Assembly: GCA_011523315.1 (NCBI GenBank)
Contig: WTHE01000621.1
Location: forward strand, 1-9,196
DNA from: Candidatus Binatota bacterium
GTDB taxonomy: Bacteria > Desulfobacterota > Binatia > Bin18
Direction of reading: 5' to 3'
DNA length: 9,196 nt
Shown here: in pieces, positions 1 through 5,474 of the stretch
Layout: the number at the start of each line of letters is the position of its first letter
Position numbering within the stretch: the first letter of the stretch is position 1
Notes under the pieces: generated by a model
The model's input: only the letters and a program-made list of their open reading frames with translations
Databases searched by the model: none
What the model was told of the DNA's origin: nothing
Position numbers and translations under genes: made by a program

Positions 1-314
1 GCGTGACAGCCCAGGATTTCGCCCAGCGACTGGGCCGGCAGCTGGCGCCAGTCCGACGGCAGCCTGGAGTCGATCTCATGCAGCTCGACATCGCGAAAGC
101 GCTTGATGCTCAGGTGTCCGGCAAAGCTGCGGCGTACCTGACCGCCGACATCGGGCTGACCGCTCTCGTTGGTAAAGGGCAGGACGCACAACTGCCTGGG
201 ACTCGACTCCTGCTGGCTCCAGGTCACAAAATGAGAGGAAGGCGGAGTCGGCTCGCGCGGCCCACAGGCCGTGCACAGCACCACCAGCCACGCCACCCCA
301 ACCCACTTGTTCAT
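1..314 (-). CDS. Putative lipoprotein, N-terminal part (cut by window edge)
   Basis: Reading leftwards from ATG at 314 the frame stays open for 104 codons to the window edge, so the C-terminus is missing. The start is fixed by an AGGAGGTGA ribosome binding site just upstream. The first residues (MNKWVGVAWLVVLCTACG) are a short charged n-region, a hydrophobic stretch and a Cys at 17 preceded by L-C-T-A; this resembles a lipobox, with an unusual Cys at -3, so lipidation is likely but not certain. After a Pro/Ser-rich linker comes CVLPFTNESG (about 44-53), then a VRRSFAGHL helix and a DVELHEIDSRL segment. A VLPFxNxS strand followed by a helix and a 'DVEL..VD' strand is typical of periplasmic lipoproteins with a CsgG/TolB-N/GNA1162-like alpha-beta start; this family link is an inference from pattern. 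It is divergent from the downstream nuclease gene, with 170 bases between. Confidence 0.72.
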   Translation of the reverse strand, partial: MNKWVGVAWLVVLCTACGPREPTPPSSHFVTWSQQESSPRQLCVLPFTNESGQPDVGGQVRRSFAGHLSIKRFRDVELHEIDSRLPSDWRQLPAQSLGEILGCH

Positions 315-316
315 CC

Positions 317-325
317 TCACCTCCT
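317..325 (-). promoter_or_regulatory. Near-ideal ribosome binding site of the lipoprotein gene
   Basis: On the minus strand the bases read AGGAGGTGA, a full nine-base complement to the usual 3' end of 16S rRNA. The core AGGAGG lies 5 bases before the ATG at 314. It is the strongest ribosome binding site in the window, supports this start and frame, and argues for high translation of the lipoprotein. Confidence 0.75.
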
Positions 326-401
326 GCCCACACCGCACTGCGTCCCTTTGTACCCCAATCCCGCCCGAGAAGAAATGGCTTGCGTCCGGGGTTCGTACTT
401 C

Positions 402-430
402 TTGTTGCCCGGCCCAAAACGCGCTAGACT
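402..430 (+). promoter_or_regulatory. Candidate sigma-70-like promoter for the nuclease gene
   Basis: TTGTTG (402-407) and TAGACT (425-430) are separated by exactly 17 bases, and lie 55 bases before the ATG at 485. The -10 element matches the consensus at 4 of 6 positions and the -35 element at 3 of 6. It is the best pair I found in the 170-base divergent gap between the lipoprotein and the nuclease, but in GC-rich DNA such a match is weak evidence. I found no convincing promoter on the minus strand of this gap. Confidence 0.3.
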
Positions 431-484
431 GCGCCCGGCGCTGAGGGGAAAATCGCGCCCCCCATTATTCAGCCCGTCTCACCG

Positions 485-1348
485 ATGCTCACCTCAACCT
501 TCCAACACATTCACGGCATTGGAGAAAAGACCGAGAAAAAAATCTGGGCGGCCGGCCTGACCAGTTGGCAGACCTTTCTGGACGCGCCCCGGCGGGCGCC
601 GCTGAGGCAGGAGCAGCGCGACGCGGTGTGTCGTCAGCTCGAACAGTCGCTGCACCACCTGAGACGCCGCGACGCGCAGTATTTCAGTCAACGGCTGGCT
701 CCGGCCCTGCACTGGCGCCTGTATCCGGAGTTCTGCGGGCGGGTGGCCTATCTCGATATTGAGACGACCGGAACGTCTCCCCACGAGTGCGCGATTACTG
801 TTATCGGCGTATACGACGGACACCAGCCGCGGGCCTACGTGCAGGGACACAACCTGGCCTGCTTTGGGGCGGATATCGAGGAGTTCAGCCTGCTCGTCAC
901 CTATAACGGGCAGGCCTTCGACCTGCCGTTCATCCGCCGCGAACTGGGGCTGCCCCTCCGTCAGGCGCATATCGACCTGCGTCATCCGCTGGCCGCCCTG
1001 GGCTACACGGGCGGGCTGAAAAAAATTGAGCAGCGGCTGGGGCTGGAACGCGAGGGGCCGTTGGCCCTGTTGGACGGCTGGTGCGCAGTGCTGCTGTGGC
1101 AGTACCATGTGCAGGGCCAGGCCGGAGCCCTGGAGACGCTGCTGCGCTACAATCTGGAGGATGTGATCCACCTGCCGGCCCTGTTGGCCGAGGTGTATAA
1201 CACACGGATCAAACGCCTGCCCTTTTGGCTGCCCGGTCTGGCGTTTCCCCAGCCGCCGGCGATTCCGTTCGACTACGACCCGGCAGTCGTCCGCCGGGTC
1301 CTCAGGGCCACCGGCAAGGACTTCGGCGACCAGTCCGAAATCAGCTAG
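485..1348 (+). CDS. HhH-RNase H-like DEDD exonuclease (YprB-type, RNase_H_2 family)
   Basis: Predicted 3'-5' exonuclease or structure-directed nuclease of 287 residues, cytoplasmic (no signal or membrane segment). Residues 6-30 (FQHIHGIGEKTEKKIWAAGL...) form a helix-hairpin-helix with the GIGEKT turn, a non-specific DNA-binding element. Residues 87-245 are an RNase H fold: motif I YLDIETTG (D91, E93), motif II VTYNGQAFDLPFI (N141, F145, D146), a HIDLRH segment (D164), a GGLKKIEQRLGL segment (176-187) and motif III RYNLEDVIHL (N223, D226). These are the metal-binding acidic residues of DEDD exonucleases, and the TYNGxxFDLP and LKxxExxLG signatures are those of the RNase_H_2/YprB group. The ATG at 485 is chosen because the HhH starts right after it; no clear ribosome binding site precedes it, so a leader-poor start is possible. 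Its stop overlaps the stop of the convergent beta-helix gene. The YprA helicase that accompanies YprB in Bacillus is not in the window. Confidence 0.88.
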   Translation: MLTSTFQHIHGIGEKTEKKIWAAGLTSWQTFLDAPRRAPLRQEQRDAVCRQLEQSLHHLRRRDAQYFSQRLAPALHWRLYPEFCGRVAYLDIETTGTSPHECAITVIGVYDGHQPRAYVQGHNLACFGADIEEFSLLVTYNGQAFDLPFIRRELGLPLRQAHIDLRHPLAALGYTGGLKKIEQRLGLEREGPLALLDGWCAVLLWQYHVQGQAGALETLLRYNLEDVIHLPALLAEVYNTRIKRLPFWLPGLAFPQPPAIPFDYDPAVVRRVLRATGKDFGDQSEIS

Positions 1349-2592
1349 ATCAGGTTGTCCCGGGTGCGCAGATAGGCTTGGCTGCCGTCCTGGACCGTGG
1401 CCGTGTTGCCGGCCGGCCCGTCACTCACCCGCACCGCCTGTTCGGGCGTTCCGGTATTGTCGCGCAGCCGCACGCTGACGGTGTTCTCCTCCAGCGTAGC
1501 GTCCGCCGGGCCGCCGGCGGCCTGGATCACCACCCGGCCGGACAGACTGTTGCGGCAGACCGTGGCTTCGAGCGCATTGCTGCGGCTGGCGACCCCGGGC
1601 GCGCCGCTGGCCCCGACCAGACGGATGGCGTTGGTGGGGCAGCCGGTGATGCGATTACGGTCCAGCGTCACCTCGCAGCGATTGTGGTGGGCCTCGCCGA
1701 GTGCGCCGTGGACGGCCAGACCGAGGGGACTGCCGGAGATAGTGTTGCCGGCGATCAGACCGCGCAGGTGGTTATGCTGCGGAACCCGGTCGGCCAACGG
1801 CACTGCGGTCATGATATTCAGGCCAAACTGCTGGTTGTCCTTGAGCACATTATCCACGGCCAGGATCTGGTAGCGATTCTGACACGGCCCGAACGAGCAC
1901 GAGAAGAGCAGCCCTCCGCGCTCGCTGGCCTCTATGGTATTGCGCAGGATGCGCGCCCCGAAGCTCACCTCGTTCGGCTCCGGGAAGAAGCACACGAAGG
2001 CGATCCCGTCGGCAAAACAGTCGCGCATGGTGTTGTCGCTGATCAGCAGCTGATTGGCCTGGCCGTGGCGTGCCTCGGCAAAAATATGATGCCCCTGCCG
2101 AGCGCCCGCCCCGCGTGGCAGCTCGGGCGCAAAACGCTTCAGGCCGTTGTGCTCGAAAACACAGTTAGTGATAGCGGCCTGGGTTGCGCCGCCCACAAAA
2201 ACCCCGTGATCGCCGTGGCGGCTGAGGTGGCAGTTACGGATCGTGACGCTCGCCCCGAGCGGGACGCCAATCCCGTGGCCGCCGCCGTTGGTTACCGTCA
2301 CGCCGGCCAGACTGGCGCCGTCCTCAAGAAGCACGACCGACCGGGCAGCCCGAATCGGATCGAAAGACGGCTCGAACTGGCCCTCGCCGTCAAGAATGCA
2401 GTCCTCGGCACCGCTGCCCTCGACCGCCACGCCAACCGGAATGCGCAGCGGCAGCCGCTCTCCGCTCGTACTCGGCCCATAGCTGCCAGCCCCAAGCACA
2501 ACGACATCGCCGGGTCGAGACCGGGACAGGCCGAGGCTGAGGGAAGCGGCATCGGCCGCCTGGTCGGTCGGATGGACAAAGATCGTCGTCAT
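1345..2592 (-). CDS. Right-handed parallel beta-helix repeat protein
   Basis: Protein of 415 residues from ATG at 2592, chosen because GGAGG sits 8 bases upstream; an in-frame ATG at 2616 would add eight residues but would lie upstream of that site. The N-terminus (MTTIFVHPTDQAADAASLSLG, then RPGDVVVLGAGSYG at 26-39) is the usual cap of 'right-handed parallel beta-helix'/DUF1565 proteins. From about 84 to 375 there are regularly spaced coils, each with an Asn in an I..N.I-like context: N120, N143, N187, N218, N248, N283, N313, N348 and N370, as in PbH1 repeats. Such folds bind or cleave polysaccharides, but I see no recognisable pectate-lyase or glycosidase active site, so catalysis is not claimed. 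No signal peptide or membrane segment is visible, and ten Cys are present, which suggests a cytoplasmic location or unconventional export. It is monocistronic here, convergent with the nuclease and divergent from the 127-residue gene. Confidence 0.85.
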   Translation of the reverse strand: MTTIFVHPTDQAADAASLSLGLSRSRPGDVVVLGAGSYGPSTSGERLPLRIPVGVAVEGSGAEDCILDGEGQFEPSFDPIRAARSVVLLEDGASLAGVTVTNGGGHGIGVPLGASVTIRNCHLSRHGDHGVFVGGATQAAITNCVFEHNGLKRFAPELPRGAGARQGHHIFAEARHGQANQLLISDNTMRDCFADGIAFVCFFPEPNEVSFGARILRNTIEASERGGLLFSCSFGPCQNRYQILAVDNVLKDNQQFGLNIMTAVPLADRVPQHNHLRGLIAGNTISGSPLGLAVHGALGEAHHNRCEVTLDRNRITGCPTNAIRLVGASGAPGVASRSNALEATVCRNSLSGRVVIQAAGGPADATLEENTVSVRLRDNTGTPEQAVRVSDGPAGNTATVQDGSQAYLRTRDNLI

Positions 2593-2600
2593 AGACAAGC

Positions 2601-2605
2601 CCTCC
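2601..2605 (-). promoter_or_regulatory. Ribosome binding site that sets the beta-helix start
   Basis: GGAGG on the minus strand, 8 bases before the ATG at 2592. It lies inside the longer alternative frame that begins at 2616, so it favours the shorter, 415-residue product. Confidence 0.6.
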
Positions 2606-2752
2606 GCAAGGTGCAACAGATCGACGGAACACTCCCACCGAGCTTCATACTATAGGCGTACACCGGCCAAAAAACAGCCCCGTAAGGTCAGGGGCCGATC
2701 CTGGGCGCACTTTAGACTGGAGTGTGACGGGTTCAACATCGGCGTGACCGAA

Positions 2753-2787
2753 CTCAGCCAGCCCTGAGGCCCTTTTCTTTTTGGCCT
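2753..2787 (+). repeat. Two overlapping inverted repeats with a T-rich run
   Basis: CTCAG-(6 bases)-CTGAG followed after four bases by TTTTCTTTTT looks like a weak intrinsic terminator read on the plus strand. The alternative stem AGGCC-(11 bases)-GGCCT uses the T-rich run as loop and shares two bases (2767-2768) with the first stem, so the two exclude each other. Stems are only five base pairs. Because no plus-strand gene lies just upstream, the element would act on the leader of the 127-residue gene, on a small RNA, or not at all. Confidence 0.3.
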
Positions 2788-2835
2788 GGTGTCGATATGT
2801 ATGGCAGCCGCCCGTCCGTTCTCTGAGTCAGACAC

Positions 2836-2840
2836 GAGGA
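2836..2840 (+). promoter_or_regulatory. Ribosome binding site that sets the start of the 127-residue gene
   Basis: GAGGA, 8 bases before the ATG at 2849. The same frame is open from an ATG at 2789, but that start has no purine-rich site at a useful distance, so the shorter product is preferred. Confidence 0.55.
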
Positions 2841-2848
2841 AGCGCGTT

Positions 2849-3232
2849 ATGGCAGACGATTCGTCAGAAAAAATCCCCCATATCAAGGTGTCGAGCGCCT
2901 ACCCGGGAGCGTGGTACATCGTTGAGGTTGACGGGGGCGAGGGCAAGCTCCATATGGAACTCCGGCGCCCGGTCGGAGAGGACGACAACGACGTCTTTCA
3001 CCTGAATATCAAGGCCCCAATCCAGCCTTTTGAGGTGGAGAGCACGAGCAGCGGTGGGGTGAAGCATACCCATGAGCGGATCGAGTCAGCCCATCTGAGC
3101 TTTTCCGGTCCCCGCACGGTGTGGCCCGACTTTGTGCGCTGCATCCAAGCCCTGGCCAGTATCTTTGATACGCTGGAGATCAGCCCGCTCGACCGCGAGA
3201 AGGTCAGGGAGCACTTCTTCAAGAAAAAGTAG
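2849..3232 (+). CDS. Hypothetical protein, 127 residues
   Basis: I do not recognise this protein. It is soluble-looking, without signal peptide or membrane segment. An acidic, polar start (MADDSSEKIPH) leads into probable beta-strands: AWYIVEVDGG (21-30), KLHMELRRP (33-41), DVFHLNIKAP (48-57) and ESAHLSFSGP (79-88). A probable amphipathic helix follows at 91-109 (VWPDFVRCIQALASIFDTL), and the C-terminus is basic (HFFKKK). The layout of a small beta-sheet capped by a helix could be a binding or dimerisation domain, but no function follows. The frame is supported by a GAGGA site 8 bases upstream of ATG 2849, and by G/C-biased third codon positions like those of its neighbours. It ends only 8 bases before the stop of the convergent VWA gene, and the hairpin at that junction includes its stop codon. 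Confidence 0.75.
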   Translation: MADDSSEKIPHIKVSSAYPGAWYIVEVDGGEGKLHMELRRPVGEDDNDVFHLNIKAPIQPFEVESTSSGGVKHTHERIESAHLSFSGPRTVWPDFVRCIQALASIFDTLEISPLDREKVREHFFKKK

Positions 3233-3245
3233 CCGCCCCGCTACT
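3221..3245 (-). terminator. Intrinsic terminator of the TPR-VWA operon
   Basis: Read on the minus strand: AGTAGC (3245-3240), a 6-base loop GGGGCG, the perfect complement GCTACT (3233-3228), then TTTTCTT (3227-3221). This is a six-base-pair stem followed directly by a T-rich run, the classic Rho-independent shape, placed exactly at the 3' end of the VWA gene. The two arms contain the stop codons of both convergent genes. On the plus strand the hairpin is followed by mixed sequence, so it should stop only the minus-strand transcript; the T-rich run is the Lys-rich end of the plus-strand gene read backwards. Confidence 0.65.
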
Positions 3246-4353
3246 CGATCCGCGTCTGTTGGGCGCGGACGACCACATCGTCGCGGTCGGTTTCCACCCG
3301 TACGCGGTGCGTCCCGCCAGCCTCCCGGACCGCATAGCCGATGCTGTACTGAGCGTGCAGTTCCTGGGAGATCGTCTGGGTGGCCCGGACCAGCGTGTCG
3401 CGCAGACCATAGTCGTCACCCGTATTGAGCAGAAAATGTTTCCCGCCGGTCTGGGTGCTGATCTGTTGCAGGGTCTCGACATCGACCCGCTCAACGCCCT
3501 GATTCGGCAGCATGGCGAAGCGGCCGATCATGATGCGCCGTCGGTCACCCAGATAGCTGTGGGGATTGCCGATACCGATGGTATAGATCAGGACCCCGGA
3601 GCGCCGGGCGGCGTCGAGCATATCGGCGAGCGGGGTGAGGCTGGCGGTATCATAGCCGTCGCTGATCACAACCAGGGCTTTTTTCTGGTGGCGGCCACGT
3701 TTGACCCGATCCAGGCCGTCCACGATGGCATCGTGCAGCGCCGTTCCACCCAGCGGCCGCAGCTGGGTAATCGCCTGGGCGAGCAGCATACGGCTGTCGG
3801 TGAAGTCCTGGAGCAGGGTCAGCTGGTGGCTGAACTGTTCGAGAAAGACCTCATCGCCGCGTTTGATCTGCTCAATGAAACCCCGCAGGGCGTGACGGGC
3901 AGGACCTCGCTTGGCGCGCATGCTGCCGCTGCCGTCGACCACCAGGCCCAGACTCACCGGCTCCCGGCGACCGGTATTGAAGTAGACGATCCTCTGCGCC
4001 GCGCCATCGACATACAGGCGGAAGTCCCGGGGTTCGAGGTCTGGAACATATGCGCCCTGAAAATCGGTGACGGTCACAGTCAGGACACGTCTGGTCCAGT
4101 CGGCCGGAGGCAGCGCCGGGGCCAGCTCGGGCGCCTGAGCCGACTCGGGATTTTCAGGCGTCCGTTCGTCCGCAGAACCGGAGATCGCCTGCCCGGCAGC
4201 CTCGTCCTGAGCGGCCGGGGACGGGGGCAGACCGACGCTCAAAGCTAGTAGCAGCAGGCTGAGGAGACCTACCCGGACGGAACGCGATGGGAATGGCGCA
4301 GCGGCTGAGCACGGGGGGTCTGCCCCACCCGTCTTTGGCAAAATCGTCCGCAT
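3241..4353 (-). CDS. Secreted VWA-domain protein (acidobacterial VWFA subtype)
   Basis: Exported protein of 370 residues. The ATG at 4353 is preferred over an upstream ATG at 4404 because GGAGG lies 9 bases before it. The signal is VRVGLLSLLLLALSVGL (26-42) followed by PPSPAAQ, after an unusually long n-region; cleavage is likely near residue 48. Residues 50-85 are a Pro/Glu-rich linker. LTVTVTDFQGAYVPDLEPRDFRLYVDG (91-117) is the beta-domain that precedes VWA in the family called 'VWFA-related Acidobacterial domain'. The VWA domain spans about 133-330, with an intact metal-ion-dependent adhesion site: DGSGS (D140, S142, S144), T204 in LGGTALHD and D232 in ISDGYD. Such domains bind protein ligands through a divalent metal. 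The C-terminal SIGYAVREAGGTHRVRVE strands close the domain. It follows the TPR gene by 72 bases on the same strand, and the pair recalls VWA-TPR combinations in Bat-type envelope operons, although no Bat membrane protein is present. Confidence 0.87.
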   Translation of the reverse strand: MRTILPKTGGADPPCSAAAPFPSRSVRVGLLSLLLLALSVGLPPSPAAQDEAAGQAISGSADERTPENPESAQAPELAPALPPADWTRRVLTVTVTDFQGAYVPDLEPRDFRLYVDGAAQRIVYFNTGRREPVSLGLVVDGSGSMRAKRGPARHALRGFIEQIKRGDEVFLEQFSHQLTLLQDFTDSRMLLAQAITQLRPLGGTALHDAIVDGLDRVKRGRHQKKALVVISDGYDTASLTPLADMLDAARRSGVLIYTIGIGNPHSYLGDRRRIMIGRFAMLPNQGVERVDVETLQQISTQTGGKHFLLNTGDDYGLRDTLVRATQTISQELHAQYSIGYAVREAGGTHRVRVETDRDDVVVRAQQTRIE

Positions 4354-4362
4354 GACCGTGGC

Positions 4363-4389
4363 CCTCCTCGGCGCGAGCTTAACCGCTCG
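4363..4389 (-). promoter_or_regulatory. Ribosome binding site of the VWA gene with a hairpin just upstream
   Basis: GGAGG (4367-4363 on the minus strand) lies 9 bases before the ATG at 4353. Directly upstream is an inverted repeat CGAGC-GGTTAA-GCTCG (4389-4374), five base pairs with a six-base loop, inside the 72-base gap that follows the TPR stop. It has no T-run, so it is not a terminator. It could separate or stabilise the two cistrons, or be chance in GC-rich DNA. Confidence 0.4.
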
Positions 4390-4425
4390 TCCAGGCGGGC
4401 ACAAGAGCCGCGTGCGGGCTCACTT

Positions 4426-5400
4426 CTAGCGGGTCTGGCGGCGCAGCACCGCGATCTTGTCCCGAATCTCGGCCGCGTCGTCGGCTCCCGGCACCAGGAG
4501 CAGATAGCGGTCATAAGCCTGGGCGGCCGCCTGGGGGTTGCCGGTCTCCTCAAACGCCTGGCCCAGGTTGCGATGGACCGCGCCAAAGTTGGGGTCCAGG
4601 CGCAGGGCCATCATATACCCGCCCATGGCTTCGCTGAGCTTGCCCTGCATACGGAAGGCCTGGCCGAGCATGTTGCAGGCCTCGACATAATTCGGCTTGA
4701 GGCGCATGGCCGTCAGAAACGCCGCGCCTGCGGCTACGGCATCGTTCCGAGCCAGCAGGTCAACGCCACGCTGAAAATGATCCTGAGCCGAGCCGGCAGC
4801 CGGTGTCGGGCTGCTACCGGATTCGAGAGCCTGGAGCAGGGCGGTGGCTTCGGCGCCGGACGGCTGGGTTGCCAGATAGTGGCGATAGGCGTCCCGCGCC
4901 CCCTCGATGTCACCACGTTGTTCCAGGGCGTTGCCGAGGTTGTAATACGCCTGGGCGTTCAGTCGGGTGGCCTTGCGAAAGGCTTCAATCGCGCCGTCCA
5001 GATCCCCCCCGTCATACAGGGCCAAGCCCAGACCGTGGGCGGCGTCAATCCGGTCCGGCTGCATATCCAGGGCCTGCTCAAGGGCGCTCACGGCCGCAGG
5101 GATATTGCGGTGAAAATAGTACGCCATGCCCATGTTGGTCTGCGCTTCGACCAGCGTGGGGTCGATTCGCAGGGCCTTGGTATAGGCTTCGACAGCGGCC
5201 TCCCAGTGGCCCCGGCTCATGGCGTCGCCGCCGCGCCGCATGTGCTCCTGGACGGCGGCATTCGGGTGAGACGACAGACCGGGCGGCGGAAAAGGCTGGG
5301 CCGCGACCGGTGGACTGCCCAACCCGGCCAGGACGAGAGCGGCGAACAACAGGCCTGCGCCTATCAGCCGTGTTGTGGTGCGTGGCATGGCGCTCATCAT
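4426..5400 (-). CDS. Exported tetratricopeptide-repeat (TPR) protein
   Basis: Protein of 324 residues from ATG 5400. ATGs at 5397 and 5388 are also in frame, and an upstream TTG at 5406 is unlikely; none has a clear ribosome binding site, and 5388 gives the tidiest signal peptide. The signal is PRTTTRLIGAGLLFAALVLAGL then GSPPVAAQP, with cleavage likely after VAA or AAQ near 34-35, so the protein should be periplasmic. From 48 on there are about seven TPR units: 50-81, 84-115, 118-148, 150-180, 205-236, 238-270 and 272-304, with the usual W/Y-A-A-Y/F-A..LDP pattern (HWEAAVEAYTKALRIDP). A Ser/Pro/Ala-rich linker at about 193-204 divides the repeats into a four-unit and a three-unit block. TPR solenoids are protein-protein scaffolds. 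It is the first gene of a probable operon with the secreted VWA protein, so the VWA domain is an obvious candidate partner. Confidence 0.86.
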   Translation of the reverse strand: MMSAMPRTTTRLIGAGLLFAALVLAGLGSPPVAAQPFPPPGLSSHPNAAVQEHMRRGGDAMSRGHWEAAVEAYTKALRIDPTLVEAQTNMGMAYYFHRNIPAAVSALEQALDMQPDRIDAAHGLGLALYDGGDLDGAIEAFRKATRLNAQAYYNLGNALEQRGDIEGARDAYRHYLATQPSGAEATALLQALESGSSPTPAAGSAQDHFQRGVDLLARNDAVAAGAAFLTAMRLKPNYVEACNMLGQAFRMQGKLSEAMGGYMMALRLDPNFGAVHRNLGQAFEETGNPQAAAQAYDRYLLLVPGADDAAEIRDKIAVLRRQTR

Positions 5401-5474
5401 ACACAACAGGCGTGAGAGTCCAAGGCGGGGCTTGTTCGGCCGGGCCGGCTGTGATTGTGTTCGGGGAGAGGCTC
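5401..5474. promoter_or_regulatory. Divergent gap between TPR operon and membrane-protein gene
   Basis: Only 74 bases separate the outward-facing starts, so the promoters of the TPR-VWA operon and of the rightward genes must overlap here or lie in coding sequence. I do not see a good -35/-10 pair on either strand. A GGGGAG stretch at 5463-5468 serves as ribosome binding site for the rightward gene. Confidence 0.4.

Larger units (their letters stand above)
2593..2848. other. Divergent intergenic region between beta-helix and 127-residue genes
   Basis: This 256-base gap is the longest non-coding stretch in the window and should hold promoters for both flanking genes. On the minus strand a TATAGT hexamer (2654-2649) matches the -10 consensus at 5 of 6 positions, 57 bases before the beta-helix start, but no good -35 lies at 16-18 bases. 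On the plus strand a small inverted repeat CTCAG/CTGAG (2753-2757 and 2764-2768) is followed by the T-rich run TTTTCTTTTT (2773-2782). That run is also the loop of a second inverted repeat, AGGCC/GGCCT (2767-2771 and 2783-2787). No start-bearing frame with coding character was found on either strand. Confidence 0.5.

Noticed and set aside
3..560. 185-residue plus-strand open frame at the left edge
   Set aside because: It covers the lipoprotein antisense, the non-coding gap and the nuclease start in the wrong frame; the Pro/Arg-rich tail is typical of translated GC-rich non-coding DNA.
1225..2655. 476-residue open frame on the plus strand, opposite the beta-helix gene
   Set aside because: It is the antisense shadow of a GC-rich gene: low-complexity, rich in Arg, Ala and Gly, with no family motifs, overlapping the real nuclease end and lacking a ribosome binding site. 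The minus-strand frame has clear beta-helix repeats.
2725..2750. GGGTTCAA segment resembling a tRNA T-loop
   Set aside because: The flanking bases do not form the T-stem, and no acceptor, D or anticodon arms are present.
2648..2767. Plus-strand reading frame that ends at the 2753-2768 hairpin and looks like a C-terminus
   Set aside because: No ATG, GTG or TTG start with a ribosome binding site precedes it, and upstream it is only antisense to the beta-helix gene. Not enough to call a gene remnant.
3259..4248. 329-residue open frame on the plus strand, opposite the VWA gene
   Set aside because: Antisense shadow. The minus-strand frame has a signal peptide and a complete VWA metal site, and the shadow has no start signal.
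4408..4425. Inverted repeat GAGCC/GGCTC after the TPR stop, considered as a terminator
   Set aside because: Only five base pairs and no T-run follows; the VWA gene downstream on the same strand has its own ribosome binding site and looks co-transcribed.
4573..5415. 280-residue open frame on the plus strand, opposite the TPR gene
   Set aside because: Antisense shadow of repeated TPR codons; the plus frame has no motif and would collide with the divergent promoter region.
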